A stretch of DNA of 32,662 nt from Pseudomonas sp. GM21. GTDB lineage: Bacteria; Pseudomonadota; Gammaproteobacteria; Pseudomonadales; Pseudomonadaceae. The position numbers and the translations under genes were made by a program. The stretch is from assembly GCF_000282215.1 (NCBI RefSeq), contig NZ_AKJS01000089.1, positions 1 through 32,662 of the forward strand, written 5' to 3'. Positions 15,317-23,614 of this stretch are shown here, piece by piece. The notes beneath the pieces were generated by a model, which saw only the letters and a list, made by a program, of their open reading frames with translations, did no database searches and was not told the origin of the DNA. The first letter of the stretch is position 1; each line of letters starts with the position of its first letter.

Positions 15317-15468
15317 TGTAGCAGCTGTCGAGCCCCAGCGAGGCTGCGTCCGGCTGCGCAGCAGTCGTAAAAAACATGCAACGCGGTGTTTCAGAAAGTC
15401 CGCGTGTACTGGGTTTAAGACTACTTCGCAGCCGGACGCAGCCTCGCTGGGGCTCGACAGCTGCTACA
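15317..15468. repeat. REPIN-like palindromic element C
   Basis: A 152-base palindrome with ends TGTAGCAGCTGTCGAGCCCC and its complement and arms GAGGCTGCGTCCGGCTGCG / CGCAGCCGGACGCAGCCTC. It has the same internal layout as elements A and D (GCAGCAGTCGT... GTTTCAGAAAG). It separates the EamA promoter from the end of the CvfB-like gene. Confidence 0.85.
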
Positions 15469-15502
15469 GCGCGTGCGTTGGCTTGAATGACCGGTTGCGA
15501 AG

Positions 15503-16339
15503 TCAGCTTAGTTCGATGCGATCCGCGTGAATGACGATCTGGCCATTCTTGTACAGCGCGCCAATAGCCTTCTTGAAGTTGCCCTTGCTGACGCCAAACA
15601 TGCTGGTGATCACTGTCGGGTCGCTCTTGTCGCTGACCGGCAGGCTGCCGTTGTTTTCACGCAACTTGGCCAGGATCTTCGAGTTGAGGCTGGTGGCGGC
15701 TTCTTCGCCTACGGGTTGCAGGCTCAGGCTGATCTTGCCGTCGGTGCGGACTTCTTTGATAAAGCCCTTCTCTTCTTTGCCGGCACGCATGAACTTGAAG
15801 ATTTCGTTCTTGTGGATCAGGCCCCAGTGCTTGTTGTTGACGATGGCCTTGAAGCCCATGTCGGTCGCTTCGGCTACCAGCAAATCCACTTCCTGGCCAG
15901 GGGTGTAGCTGGCCGGGGTCTTGTCCAGGTAGCGATCCAGGCGCGCGGTCGCGGTGATACGACGGGTATGCTTGTCGAGGTAGACATGCACGACCACATA
16001 CTCACCGGCGGTCATCTGGCGTTTTTCTTCGGAGTACGGCAGCAGCAGGTCCTTCGGCAGACCCCAGTCCAGGAACACGCCGATGCTGTTGACTTCAACA
16101 ACTTTCAAACTGGCGAATTCACCGACCTGAACTTTCGGCTTTTCGGTAGTTGCGATGAGTTTGTCATCGCTGTCCAGATAAATAAAAACGTTGAGCCAGT
16201 CTTCATCTTCGCTGGGAATATCTTTGGGGATATAACGATTAGGCAACAGGATTTCGCCATCCGCCCCACCGTCCAGATATAAACCGAAGTTAGTGTGTTT
16301 AACCACTTGCAAACTGTTGTAACGCCCGACTAAAGCCAT
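15503..16339 (-). CDS. CvfB-like S1-domain RNA-binding protein
   Basis: The 278-residue cytoplasmic protein fits the CvfB family: S1-type OB folds followed by a C-terminal winged helix. The first fold starts at GRYNSLQVVKHTNFGLYLDG, a second at GEFASLKVVEVNSIGVFLDW and a third around GQEVDLLVAEATDMGFKAIV. The last 70 residues (DPTVITSMFGVSKGNFKKAI) form the winged helix. The ATG at 16339 is preferred over upstream in-frame codons, because GAGG lies 9 bases before it and the protein begins exactly at the first fold. The family binds RNA and affects gene expression in other bacteria; the target here is unknown. It appears to be monocistronic. Confidence 0.88.
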   Translation of the reverse strand: MALVGRYNSLQVVKHTNFGLYLDGGADGEILLPNRYIPKDIPSEDEDWLNVFIYLDSDDKLIATTEKPKVQVGEFASLKVVEVNSIGVFLDWGLPKDLLLPYSEEKRQMTAGEYVVVHVYLDKHTRRITATARLDRYLDKTPASYTPGQEVDLLVAEATDMGFKAIVNNKHWGLIHKNEIFKFMRAGKEEKGFIKEVRTDGKISLSLQPVGEEAATSLNSKILAKLRENNGSLPVSDKSDPTVITSMFGVSKGNFKKAIGALYKNGQIVIHADRIELS

Positions 16340-16699
16340 TTCAAATACCCTCATTACGTGGGCGCATTCTACCCGGTTTTGCGGGCAACGTTCGCTGGCC
16401 GGCCCGGTGGTGAAAGAAAATACTCTGCAAGCCCTGATTTTCCTGGGGATCGGCTCCGGGGACCTCGCCACTCGTCAGCCCGACGTGGTGAATTCTTCAC
16501 CTGCCAGCCCATTCATGAGCGGGCTCTTTTCATCAACGTTCTTAGTTAAAACAGCGGGTTAGATACATATTTCAGACAATGATCCGAGATAAATCCCAGC
16601 CCGGCGACGTGTGTTTTGAGGGGATATTAGCCAAGCAATTGTCAAGTATTTCCTGTACGATGCTTGGCCAAGTTAATTTTCTACAGGTTAATGGCCGCC
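16340..16699. other. Intergenic region between divergent genes, no gene seen
   Basis: This 360-base gap holds the promoters of the CvfB-like gene (minus) and the small protein (plus). AGCCC (16506-16510) and GGGCT (16521-16525) form a weak hairpin followed by CTTTT, not attributable to any gene. Just before the small protein, TACGAT (around 16657) could be a -10, but no -35 fits. The open frame at 16358-16549 has no family-like content and is not called. Confidence 0.4.
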
Positions 16700-16879
16700 A
16701 TGCGTGTAAAAGCATCCAACAGCAAAGCAAAGCCAGCTCCAGCCGTTGAAACCAGCGAATCGATCAACAACCAGATCGCTGCGTTCCTCAAGTCCGGTGG
16801 TGAAATCCAGCAAATTGCCAAAGGCGTCAGCGGCCAGACGTTCGGCCCGTCCAAGCAGATCACTTTGGGCAAGAAGTAA
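16700..16879 (+). CDS. Small conserved Pseudomonas protein of unknown function
   Basis: The 59-residue basic protein begins MRVKASNSKAKPAPA, has a Lys/Ala/Pro-rich N-terminus and then a more ordered C-terminal part (INNQIAAFLKSGGEIQQIAK, ending in KQITLGKK). The FLKSGGEIQQI phrase resembles the end of SutA-like small RNA-polymerase-binding proteins (FLSRGGKVQEI), but this is a short similarity only. The start is uncertain: CAGG lies 12 bases before this ATG and only 3 bases before another in-frame ATG at 16691. A hairpin lies 36 bases after the stop. I do not know its function. Confidence 0.65.
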   Translation: MRVKASNSKAKPAPAVETSESINNQIAAFLKSGGEIQQIAKGVSGQTFGPSKQITLGKK

Positions 16880-16914
16880 CATCCCCCGAAGATCCGCCGC
16901 GTCAACTGGTCCAT

Positions 16915-16939
16915 AAGCGCTTTGAGCTTCGAAGCGCTT
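16915..16939 (+). terminator. Hairpin downstream of the small protein
   Basis: AAGCGCTTTG pairs with CGAAGCGCTT (one mismatch) around a short AGCTT loop. No T-run follows, so it is only a possible terminator or 3'-end stabiliser. Confidence 0.35.
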
Positions 16940-17100
16940 GGACTGGAACCCTCCCGCAACACCCCGACAAACTCATCAATCATTCAAAAATCGACGAACG
17001 GCCTTCGCTGCCGAGCATTCGCCGGTATGCTTGCACACGTCTAGAACAAGCGTTTCAGCAGGTTTTTCGTTCCTGCTCCTCGCTGTCAATGGAGTGACGC

Positions 17101-17817
17101 ATGCTCAAGCCCTTTCTCATAGTGCTCTGCACATTGCTGGCATGTCCGGTCGCCAACGCGCAAATTTTCCAGCGCGAACTGGGCGACTTCGACCTCAAGC
17201 TTGGCACTACAGCCAGTCGCAGCATGGCCCAAGGGCTGGTCAAGCCTTCCAGTTCCGGTTCTTTCCATGGTGGCCTCGACCTGACCCACGACAGTGGCTT
17301 CTACGTGGGCCAATGGGCTCCCAGCATGGGGTTGAGTCCGGGCAAGAATCTTGAAGTGGATTCCTACGTGGGATTTAAACAACCTTTCGATCAAACCCTC
17401 GGGTACGAAGTAGGCATGATCCACTACAGCTATCCGAAAGTGGACACCCTCGACAGCCAGGAACTATTCGGCGGCCTGACCCTGCTCGGCAGCCGTTTTG
17501 GCGCCGCCGTCAGCAACGACCCGGACAAACTGAACCGGACACTGTTTGCCAACCTCAGTGGCAATCAACCGTTCGGTATCGGGATCAGCATGAAGTACAC
17601 CACCCACCAGTTCTACACACCGGTATCGGTAGACGATGGGTATATCGGCAGTTTTACCGATTGGTCGGTGCAACTTTCCCGGCCATTCATGGGCATCGAT
17701 CTGGACCTGATCTACAGTGATTCAAGTCTCAGTGGCAATAATTGCTCGGCCTATTCCGGTCACAACAGCCAATGCGACGGGCTGGTCACGCTCAAGGCTG
17801 AACACACGTTTTATTGA
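17101..17817 (+). CDS. TorF-family putative outer-membrane porin
   Basis: The 238-residue protein has a clear signal peptide (MLKPFLIVLCTLLACPVANA, cut before Q). A repeated beta-strand pattern with aromatic ends follows (GSFHGGLDLTHDSGFYVGQW, VDSYVGFKQPF, GYEVGMIHYSYPK). It ends in a terminal Phe-Tyr (KAEHTFY), typical of outer-membrane barrels. This matches the TorF/Gcw_chp family of putative porins. A cysteine pair near the C-terminus (NNCSAYSGHNSQC) may form a disulfide in an outer loop. The ATG at 17101 has GGAG 8 bases upstream. It stands alone, with a 120-base upstream gap likely holding its promoter. The substrate is not known. Confidence 0.82.
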   Translation: MLKPFLIVLCTLLACPVANAQIFQRELGDFDLKLGTTASRSMAQGLVKPSSSGSFHGGLDLTHDSGFYVGQWAPSMGLSPGKNLEVDSYVGFKQPFDQTLGYEVGMIHYSYPKVDTLDSQELFGGLTLLGSRFGAAVSNDPDKLNRTLFANLSGNQPFGIGISMKYTTHQFYTPVSVDDGYIGSFTDWSVQLSRPFMGIDLDLIYSDSSLSGNNCSAYSGHNSQCDGLVTLKAEHTFY

Positions 17818-17881
17818 ACAGCTGAACTGCCGGGTTCATCCTGCGTTCACATGAGAACCTACGCTTAGCAAGGATCTGCCC

Positions 17882-18745
17882 ATGTCGCGCTGGTTAATTC
17901 GTTTCGCCGCTCTGATAATCCTGAGCCTCGCCCTCGGCGCGTGCAGCCGAGTGGGCCTGGCCTACCGCAACCTCGACGTGATCATTCCGTGGACGCTCAA
18001 CGACTATCTGGACATGAGCGGCGAGCAGAAAGGCTGGTTCAACGAACGTCTCAAGGAACATCTGGACTGGCATTGCACCACGCAATTGCCGGTCTACCTG
18101 GACTGGCTCGACCGCTTGCAAACCATGGTCGAAACCAACCAGGTGACCGATGCCGCGTTACAAGCCCGCACACGGGAAGCCAAAGCCGCCATCGCCCAGA
18201 CCGCCCGGGAAATCACCCCGTCGGCCGTCGAGTTGTTGCAGGGGCTGGATGACAAGCAAGTCGCGGAAATGAATGATGCCTTCGCCAAGGACCTGCGCAA
18301 ACGGCAGGAGGAATACCTCAAACCATCCCTCGATCAGCAAATCAAACAGCGTACCGAACGCATGGACAAACGTCTGGATGACTGGCTTGGCCCGCTGAGC
18401 CCCGCCCAGCAACAACGGGTGATCGCCTGGTCAAAGGCCTTGGGTGATCAGAACACGCAATGGATCGCCAACCGCGCGCACTGGCAGACGCAATTCAGCG
18501 CGGCCGTTGCCCAGCGTCATAGTCCGGATTTCCCACGGCGAATCGAGACACTTCTGGTTAATCGCGAGAGTTTGTGGACACTGGCCTATCGCCAGGCCTA
18601 CGCCAACACCGAGGCTCAGGCTCGCAGTTTGATCGTGGACCTGATGGCCGAAAGTACGCCGGCCCAGCGTCAGCAGTTGTTAAAGAAAATCGAAGGAGTG
18701 CGCAAAGACTTCAACGAGCTGAAGTGCCTGAAGTCAGCCAAATAA
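17882..18745 (+). CDS. DUF6279-family lipoprotein
   Basis: The 287-residue protein has a lipoprotein signal ending in the lipobox L-G-A-C with the acylated cysteine at 21. It is otherwise helical and rich in Gln, Arg and Leu. Features include a conserved YRNLDVIIPWTLNDYLDMS stretch just after the lipid anchor and a WHCTTQLPVYLDWLDRL segment. This layout matches the DUF6279 lipoproteins of Pseudomonas; their function is unknown. The ATG at 17882 is preceded by AAGGA. It is followed after 23 bases by a REPIN. No operon partner is evident, as the porin gene ends 64 bases upstream. Confidence 0.8.
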   Translation: MSRWLIRFAALIILSLALGACSRVGLAYRNLDVIIPWTLNDYLDMSGEQKGWFNERLKEHLDWHCTTQLPVYLDWLDRLQTMVETNQVTDAALQARTREAKAAIAQTAREITPSAVELLQGLDDKQVAEMNDAFAKDLRKRQEEYLKPSLDQQIKQRTERMDKRLDDWLGPLSPAQQQRVIAWSKALGDQNTQWIANRAHWQTQFSAAVAQRHSPDFPRRIETLLVNRESLWTLAYRQAYANTEAQARSLIVDLMAESTPAQRQQLLKKIEGVRKDFNELKCLKSAK

Positions 18746-18768
18746 AGCTAATCCCTAACACATCTCCC

Positions 18769-18858
18769 TGTGGGAGCGGGCTTGCTCGCGAAGGTGGAGT
18801 GTCAGACAACGATGATGTTGACTGACACTCCACCTTCGCGGGCAAGCCCGCTCCCACA
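18769..18858. repeat. REPIN with near-perfect 38-bp arms
   Basis: The left arm begins TGTGGGAGCGGGCTTGCTCG and continues GAAGGTGGAGTGTCAG; the right arm is its complement except at one or two positions, around a 16-base loop. Placed between the convergent lipoprotein and DUF2513-like genes, it probably acts as a bidirectional transcription stop. Confidence 0.88.
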
Positions 18859-18875
18859 TTGGTTTGGGGTGTACT

Positions 18876-19265
18876 TCAGGCAATCTGCGCTCTCGACGCC
18901 ACTTCATCAAACGTCACTTCATCCAGCGCATCCTCCTGCTCATCCAGCACCTGCCGCGGATGATCATTACCAGGAATGCTGCTGTCGATCAGGCTCAATA
19001 AACTGGAGCCGCGCAGTGTCAAAATGTAATTCGAACCGGTGCCCCCCTGCTCCTCGGGCCGAGGCTCAATGTAGCCTCGCTGCAGCAGCAACTTTTCGTA
19101 CTCGCCGGCCACTGCTTTCAGGTGATCGAGGTTTTCCGTCTGCTCACCTTCCGCTGTTTTTTCCGCCACGTACTGCTCGGCATAGGGCCGTGGTGTGAAG
19201 CTGCTGGCACCGTTTTGTACTTCGTGCAGCAAGCGTTCAATCAAATCCCAGTTATAAGTCGTCAT
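18876..19265 (-). CDS. DUF2513-like protein, possible winged-helix regulator
   Basis: The 129-residue acidic protein begins MTTYNWDLIERLLHEVQNGA, has a central helical part (ENLDHLKAVAGEYEKLLLQR) and then YILTLRGSSLLSLIDSSI. This order, helix then GYIEPRPEE and a beta hairpin with LTLRG, is typical of DUF2513-type winged-helix proteins, often annotated as transcriptional regulators. The tail is rich in Asp and Glu (DEQEDALDEVTFDEVAS), unusual for a DNA binder. The ATG at 19265 has GGAGG 10 bases upstream. It is convergent with the lipoprotein gene across a REPIN. The target is unknown. Confidence 0.65.
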   Translation of the reverse strand: MTTYNWDLIERLLHEVQNGASSFTPRPYAEQYVAEKTAEGEQTENLDHLKAVAGEYEKLLLQRGYIEPRPEEQGGTGSNYILTLRGSSLLSLIDSSIPGNDHPRQVLDEQEDALDEVTFDEVASRAQIA

Positions 19266-19443
19266 CCTGATTCAGCCTCCAGACCGCGTGATTGAGAGAG
19301 CCTTCTCAGGTTGTGACCGAAACCGGGCGCAGCCGTTCAGCCGTGGTTTTGGACACCACCGACCGGCGGTATGTCGAATCTGGCGCAGGCCAAACGACTA
19401 GGCTGTGTAAGTCATCTCCCAGCCTCCCGCAGGAGCAATGCCA

Positions 19444-20178
19444 ATGAACATTCAGAATCATCCCGTGGTGTCCCGCGAAGAATGGCTCGCCGCGCGCAAG
19501 CAACATCTGGCCCACGAAAAGGCATTCACCAAGGAGCGAGACAAACTCAGTGCCGAACGCCGCGCCCTGCCCTGGGTGAAAATCGAAAAGGACTACCACT
19601 TTCAAGGTCCCCACGGCGAACTGAAACTCGCCGACCTGTTTGGCGGCCGCAGCCAATTGGTCATCTACCACTTCATGTTCGCCGAAGGATGGGACGAAGG
19701 CTGCCCGGGCTGCTCGTTCCTCTCTGATCACATCGACGGCGCCAACCAACACCTGGCGCACCATGACATCGCCGTCGTGGCGGTTTCCCACGCACCGTTC
19801 GCCGAATTCCAGGCCTTCAAGCGGCGCATGGGCTGGAAGTTCGACTGGTTTTCATCAGAAGGCTGCGACTTTAACTACGACTTTGGCGTGACAGCCCGAG
19901 CCGAAGACGTCGCCGCTGGCAAAGCCACTTACAACTACGAAAAAACCGACGGCGCCGAAGAGGAACTCCCCGGCCTCAGCGTGTTTTATCGCAACGAAGC
20001 CGGCGACATCTTCCATACCTATTCCACCTATGCACGAGGCCTGGACATGCTGGTCGGCGCCTACAACTATCTCGACCTCACGCCCAAGGGCCGTAATGAA
20101 GAGGAAATCATGGAGTGGGTAAGGCATCACGATCGTTATGAAGAGAAAGCTGCGGCCAGTTGCTGCCATGGGGGGTAG
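19444..20178 (+). CDS. DUF899 family thioredoxin-like protein
   Basis: The 244-residue protein matches the DUF899/AhpC-TSA-like family. Features are HPVVSREEWLAARKQHLAHE at the N-terminus, LPWVKIEKDYHF, GRSQLVIYHFMFAEGWDEGC and the putative redox motif CPGCSF. The later SVFYRNEAGDIFHTYSTYAR and NYLDLTPKGR are also family hallmarks. It is presumed to be a cytoplasmic thiol-dependent protein, but the reaction is unknown. The C-terminus ends in a Cys/His stretch (ASCCHGG) that could bind metal. The ATG at 19444 is chosen over 19438 because GGAG is 8 bases before it. It appears monocistronic, followed by a REP pair. Confidence 0.85.
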   Translation: MNIQNHPVVSREEWLAARKQHLAHEKAFTKERDKLSAERRALPWVKIEKDYHFQGPHGELKLADLFGGRSQLVIYHFMFAEGWDEGCPGCSFLSDHIDGANQHLAHHDIAVVAVSHAPFAEFQAFKRRMGWKFDWFSSEGCDFNYDFGVTARAEDVAAGKATYNYEKTDGAEEELPGLSVFYRNEAGDIFHTYSTYARGLDMLVGAYNYLDLTPKGRNEEEIMEWVRHHDRYEEKAAASCCHGG

Positions 20179-20208
20179 CCTTCAGAGACCGAGTCGCGGC
20201 CATCGCAG

Positions 20209-20285
20209 GTAAGCCAGCTCCCACATTGGATCTGTGTCGAATACATAATTTCCAAATACCACACACCCAATGTGGGAGCGAACGT
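20209..20285. repeat. REP pair
   Basis: GCTCCCACATTGG (20217-20229) and CCAATGTGGGAGC (20267-20279) are perfect inverted arms with a 37-base spacer. Flanking bases resemble degraded REP (GTAAGCCA on the left). The gap 20179-20367 holds nothing else apart from the next gene's promoter. Confidence 0.7.
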
Positions 20286-20367
20286 CCTCCGTCCAACCCC
20301 ACTGAACTTTTTCTGCGCTTCAACCCTCAACCGGTTAACCCGCCTTAACCGGAACTGAGGCTCACCT

Positions 20368-20643
20368 ATGAAAACCTTGCTAAAGATCACCCTCGCCGCC
20401 ACCCTCGCCTGCGCCCTCCCCGTTTGGGCCTGCACCCCCGAGGAAGCCACCGCCAAGCGCGAGCAATTGGCTCAGGAGGTGGCCAAGCTCACCGAGCAGA
20501 ATCCGGCCAAAGCCAAAGAGATCAACGCCGAGTTGCAAAAGATGGATCTGGGCACGGCCAGCAAGGACTTGCCGGACAAGTGCCAGTTGATCGATCAGCG
20601 GTTGAAAGAGTTGGGGACGGCGGACAAGAAAGCCGAAAGCTGA
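20368..20643 (+). CDS. Small exported helical protein of unknown function
   Basis: The 91-residue product has a clear Sec signal (MKTLLKITLAATLACALPVW, cut near WA-C). A charged helical mature part follows (EEATAKREQLAQEVAKLTEQ, KAKEINAELQKMDLGTAS). Two cysteines (near residue 22 and in the DKCQLID segment) could form a disulfide, or the first could be a weak lipobox (VWAC). It is probably periplasmic. TGAGG precedes the ATG at 20368. A strong terminator follows 18 bases after the stop. Function is unknown. Confidence 0.75.
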   Translation: MKTLLKITLAATLACALPVWACTPEEATAKREQLAQEVAKLTEQNPAKAKEINAELQKMDLGTASKDLPDKCQLIDQRLKELGTADKKAES

Positions 20644-20660
20644 CCGCAAATCCCGCACAT

Positions 20661-20690
20661 AAAAAAACCGGACATCCGTCCGGTTTTTTT
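20661..20690. terminator. Bidirectional rho-independent terminator
   Basis: AAAAAAACCGGAC and GTCCGGTTTTTTT form a 13-bp perfect stem with loop ATCC. It has T-runs on both strands, serving the convergent small exported protein and DEAD-box helicase genes. Confidence 0.93.
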
Positions 20691-20707
20691 GGGGTCACGA
20701 CAACGGC

Positions 20708-22054
20708 TTAATCAGCCGCCGGCGCTTCCGGCTTGCGACGCTTGAGCGGCGCCATGCCGTCTTTGCTGACCAGCGACAGAGCGTCGGTCTTCGGGCGGTT
20801 GGCGATTTTGCGTTTGGTCGGTGCCTTGGCGCCGGATTTTTTCTTGTCGCCTTTGGCGTCGACCTTTTTCTTCTTCACGCCAACGGCTTTACCCGAGGCC
20901 TTGACCTTTTTCGGTCCGCCGTAGGTGCCTTTGACTTCCTTGATGGTACGGCGCTCGAAGCTCTGCTTGAGGTAGCGCTCGATGCTCGACATCAGGTTCC
21001 AGTCGCCGTGGCAGATCAGCGAGATGGCCAGGCCTTCGTTACCGGCGCGGCCGGTGCGACCGATACGGTGAACGTATTCGTCGCCGCTGCGTGGCATGTC
21101 GAAGTTGATCACCAGGTCCAGGCCATCCACGTCCAGGCCGCGTGCGGCGACGTCGGTGGCGACGAGGATTTTCACGCCGCCCTGCTTCAGGCGGTCGATG
21201 GCCAGCTTGCGGTCTTTCTGGTCTTTGTCGCCGTGCAGCACGAACGCTTTGTATTCCTGCGCCACCAGGCGACCGTAGATGCGGTCGGCCATGGCCCGGG
21301 TGTTGGTGAAAACGATGGCCTTCTGATAGGTCTCGTTGGCCAGCAACCAGTTGAGGATCTGCTCTTTGTGCACGTTGTGGTCAGCGGTGATGATCTGCTG
21401 ACGGGTGGTCGCGTTCAGGTCACTGACGTTGTTGACCTGCAGGTGCTCAGGGTTGTTCAACACCTTGGCCACCATGTCGCGCAGACCCGAACCACCGGTG
21501 GTGGCAGAGAACAGCATGGTCTGCTGGCGGTTGGTGCACTCGGCCACCAGACGCTGCACGTCTTCGGCAAAGCCCATGTCGAGCATGCGGTCGGCTTCGT
21601 CGAGCACCAGCACTTCAACTTCTTTCAAGTCGAGGTTGCCAGCGTTCAGTTGCTCGATCATCCGCCCCGGCGTACCGATCAGGATGTCCGGCACCTTGCG
21701 CAGCATGGCGGCCTGGACCTTGAAGTCTTCACCGCCAGTGATCAGACCGGACTTGATGAAAGTGAACTGCGCGAAGCGCTCGACTTCCTTGATGGTCTGC
21801 TGAGCCAGCTCGCGGGTCGGCAGCAGGATCAGGGTCTTGATGCTGACGCGGACTTTCGCCGGGCCGATCAGACGGTGGAGGATCGGCAAAACGAAAGCAG
21901 CGGTTTTGCCGCTACCGGTTTGCGCTGTCACCCGCAGGTCACGCCCTTGGAGCGCCAGCGGAATAGCCGCTGCTTGCACTGGCGTTGGCTCGACAAATTT
22001 AAGCTCGGCCACGGCTTTGAGCAGGCGTTCGTGCAGGGCGAATTGGGAAAACAC
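20708..22054 (-). CDS. DEAD-box RNA helicase, SrmB-like
   Basis: The 448-residue helicase has all the core motifs: PTPVQ (24-28), Walker A AQTGSGKT (44-51), PTREL (79-83), GTPGR (127-131), DEAD (152-155), SAT (183-185), ATDVAARGLD and HRIGRTGRAG. It would unwind RNA in ribosome assembly or mRNA decay; SrmB is the closest E. coli type in order and length. After the core comes an 80-residue lysine-rich tail (GVKKKKVDAKGDKKKSGAK and similar), likely an RNA-binding extension. The GTG at 22054 is preferred because GAGG lies 8 bases upstream; the TTG at 22078 would add eight unlikely residues. The gene is monocistronic and convergent with the small exported protein. Confidence 0.92.
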   Translation of the reverse strand: MFSQFALHERLLKAVAELKFVEPTPVQAAAIPLALQGRDLRVTAQTGSGKTAAFVLPILHRLIGPAKVRVSIKTLILLPTRELAQQTIKEVERFAQFTFIKSGLITGGEDFKVQAAMLRKVPDILIGTPGRMIEQLNAGNLDLKEVEVLVLDEADRMLDMGFAEDVQRLVAECTNRQQTMLFSATTGGSGLRDMVAKVLNNPEHLQVNNVSDLNATTRQQIITADHNVHKEQILNWLLANETYQKAIVFTNTRAMADRIYGRLVAQEYKAFVLHGDKDQKDRKLAIDRLKQGGVKILVATDVAARGLDVDGLDLVINFDMPRSGDEYVHRIGRTGRAGNEGLAISLICHGDWNLMSSIERYLKQSFERRTIKEVKGTYGGPKKVKASGKAVGVKKKKVDAKGDKKKSGAKAPTKRKIANRPKTDALSLVSKDGMAPLKRRKPEAPAAD

Positions 22055-22246
22055 GGGTGCTACCTCGAAGAAATACAAAAAAACAGCTGCATAGGGTAAC
22101 GGTTTCGAGCGCTCAGGCCGAGTTTCTTTACGAAAACGACGATAAACAGTGGATTTTTGTTGCCTGATTTGTCTTCAAACGTCATCCAAACCGACTTAAA
22201 TGCTCTAATCGCTCGATCGCGTCCTTCAGGAGAATCGTTTTAGCCC

Positions 22247-23548
22247 ATGGATATCAAACAGCTCTGGCTCAACATTCAAGACCTCTGGGGCACCCTCGAT
22301 CAGCATCCGCTCCTGCATTCAAGCCTGGCGCTGATGCTGTTGCTGGTGATTGCGCTGGTCCTCGGACGAGTGGCGCGTTACCTCATGCTTCACGCGACCA
22401 AAATGCTCGGCCGCCAACCGGCCCTGCACTGGATCAATGATTTTCGGCACAACAAGGTCTTCCATCGCCTGGCGCAGATGACGCCCTCGCTGGTGATCCA
22501 GTTCGGCTTGCGCCTGGTGCCGGAGCTGAGCAAGACCAGCCTGAACTTCCTCGGCAATGTGGCGCTGGCGTTCACCATCCTGTTCCTGCTGCTGGCGTTC
22601 AGCGCCCTGCTCAGCGCCTTGCTGGACATCTATGCCCGTACCGAACACGCCCGCACCCGCTCGATCAAAGGCTACGTGCAACTGACGAAATTGGTCTTGT
22701 ATGTGCTGGGGGCGATCATCATCGTCGCCACCCTGATCGACCGCTCGCCACTGTTGCTGCTGTCGGGTCTGGGCGCCATGTCGGCGGTGATCATATTGGT
22801 CTACAAAGACACCCTGCTGTCATTCGTGGCCAGCGTGCAATTGACCAGCAACGACATGCTGCGGGTGGGCGACTGGATCGAAGTGCCGCAAGTCGGCGCT
22901 GACGGTGATGTGGTCGACATCACGCTGCATACGGTGAAAGTGCAGAACTTCGATAAAACCATCGTCTCGATTCCGACCTGGCGCTTGATGTCCGAGTCGT
23001 TCAAGAACTGGCGCGGCATGCAGCAATCCGGCGGTAGACGGATCAAGCGCAGCCTGTTCATCGATGCCAGCGGCGTGCGTTTTATCCGTGATGACGAAGA
23101 GCAGAAGTTGTCGCAGGTGCATCTGCTGACCGATTACATCGGTCGCAAGCAGGCCGAACTCAAAGCCTGGAACGAAGCGCAGGGCAATGTGGCGGCCATG
23201 TCGGCCAACCGTCGGCGGATGACCAACATCGGCACCTTCCGCGCCTATGCATTGGCGTATTTGAAGAGTCACCCTGAGATTCAACCCGGCATGACCTGCA
23301 TGGTCCGCCAGATGCAGACCACCGCGCAGGGCATTCCGCTGGAAATCTACTGCTTCACCAGCACCACGGCGTGGGCGGATTACGAGCGGATTCAGGGGGA
23401 TATTTTTGATTACTTGCTGGCGGTGCTGCCGGAGTTTGGGTTGAGTCTTTATCAGCAGCCGAGTGGTGGGGATTTGCGGGCCGGGTTGTTGCCGGCGATG
23501 CTGGGCGCAAGCCACATCATCCCCGACGCCGAAAAACACATCATGTAA
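22247..23548 (+). CDS. YbdG-like mechanosensitive ion channel (MscS family)
   Basis: The 433-residue protein has hydrophobic segments at about 25-45, 100-128, 141-163 and 167-198. The last two fit the gate and pore helix (LLLSGLGAMSAVIILVYKDT). The MscS beta domain follows (NDMLRVGDWIEVPQVGADGD, VSIPTWRLMSESFKNW), then a long cytoplasmic C-terminus. The length and the RSLFIDASGVRF insert match YbdG-type channels (415 residues in E. coli), which relieve mild hypo-osmotic shock. The ATG is the first possible start after an in-frame TAG just upstream. The AGGAG is 14 bases away, so translation may be modest. A 16-bp hairpin begins 5 bases after the stop. Confidence 0.9.
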   Translation: MDIKQLWLNIQDLWGTLDQHPLLHSSLALMLLLVIALVLGRVARYLMLHATKMLGRQPALHWINDFRHNKVFHRLAQMTPSLVIQFGLRLVPELSKTSLNFLGNVALAFTILFLLLAFSALLSALLDIYARTEHARTRSIKGYVQLTKLVLYVLGAIIIVATLIDRSPLLLLSGLGAMSAVIILVYKDTLLSFVASVQLTSNDMLRVGDWIEVPQVGADGDVVDITLHTVKVQNFDKTIVSIPTWRLMSESFKNWRGMQQSGGRRIKRSLFIDASGVRFIRDDEEQKLSQVHLLTDYIGRKQAELKAWNEAQGNVAAMSANRRRMTNIGTFRAYALAYLKSHPEIQPGMTCMVRQMQTTAQGIPLEIYCFTSTTAWADYERIQGDIFDYLLAVLPEFGLSLYQQPSGGDLRAGLLPAMLGASHIIPDAEKHIM

Positions 23549-23552
23549 TACC

Positions 23553-23588
23553 CCCCTGTAGGAGCGGGCTTTCCCGCTCCTACAGGGG
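23553..23588. repeat. REP-type perfect hairpin
   Basis: CCCCTGTAGGAGCGGG and CCCGCTCCTACAGGGG are a 16-bp perfect stem with loop CTTT. It lies between convergent genes and carries the REP-like core GTAGGAGCGGG; there is no T-run, so termination would be rho-aided. Confidence 0.85.
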
Positions 23589-23614
23589 TTTGCATCGTTT
23601 CCGAAATTTGCGCC

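Noticed and set aside
16358..16549. Small plus-strand gene in the gap before the small conserved protein
   Set aside because: No ribosome site, no hydrophobic or domain pattern, and it overlaps the promoter region of the CvfB-like gene.
21008..22099. Plus-strand 363-residue frame opposite the DEAD-box helicase
   Set aside because: All helicase motifs are on the minus strand; this frame has no recognisable domain.
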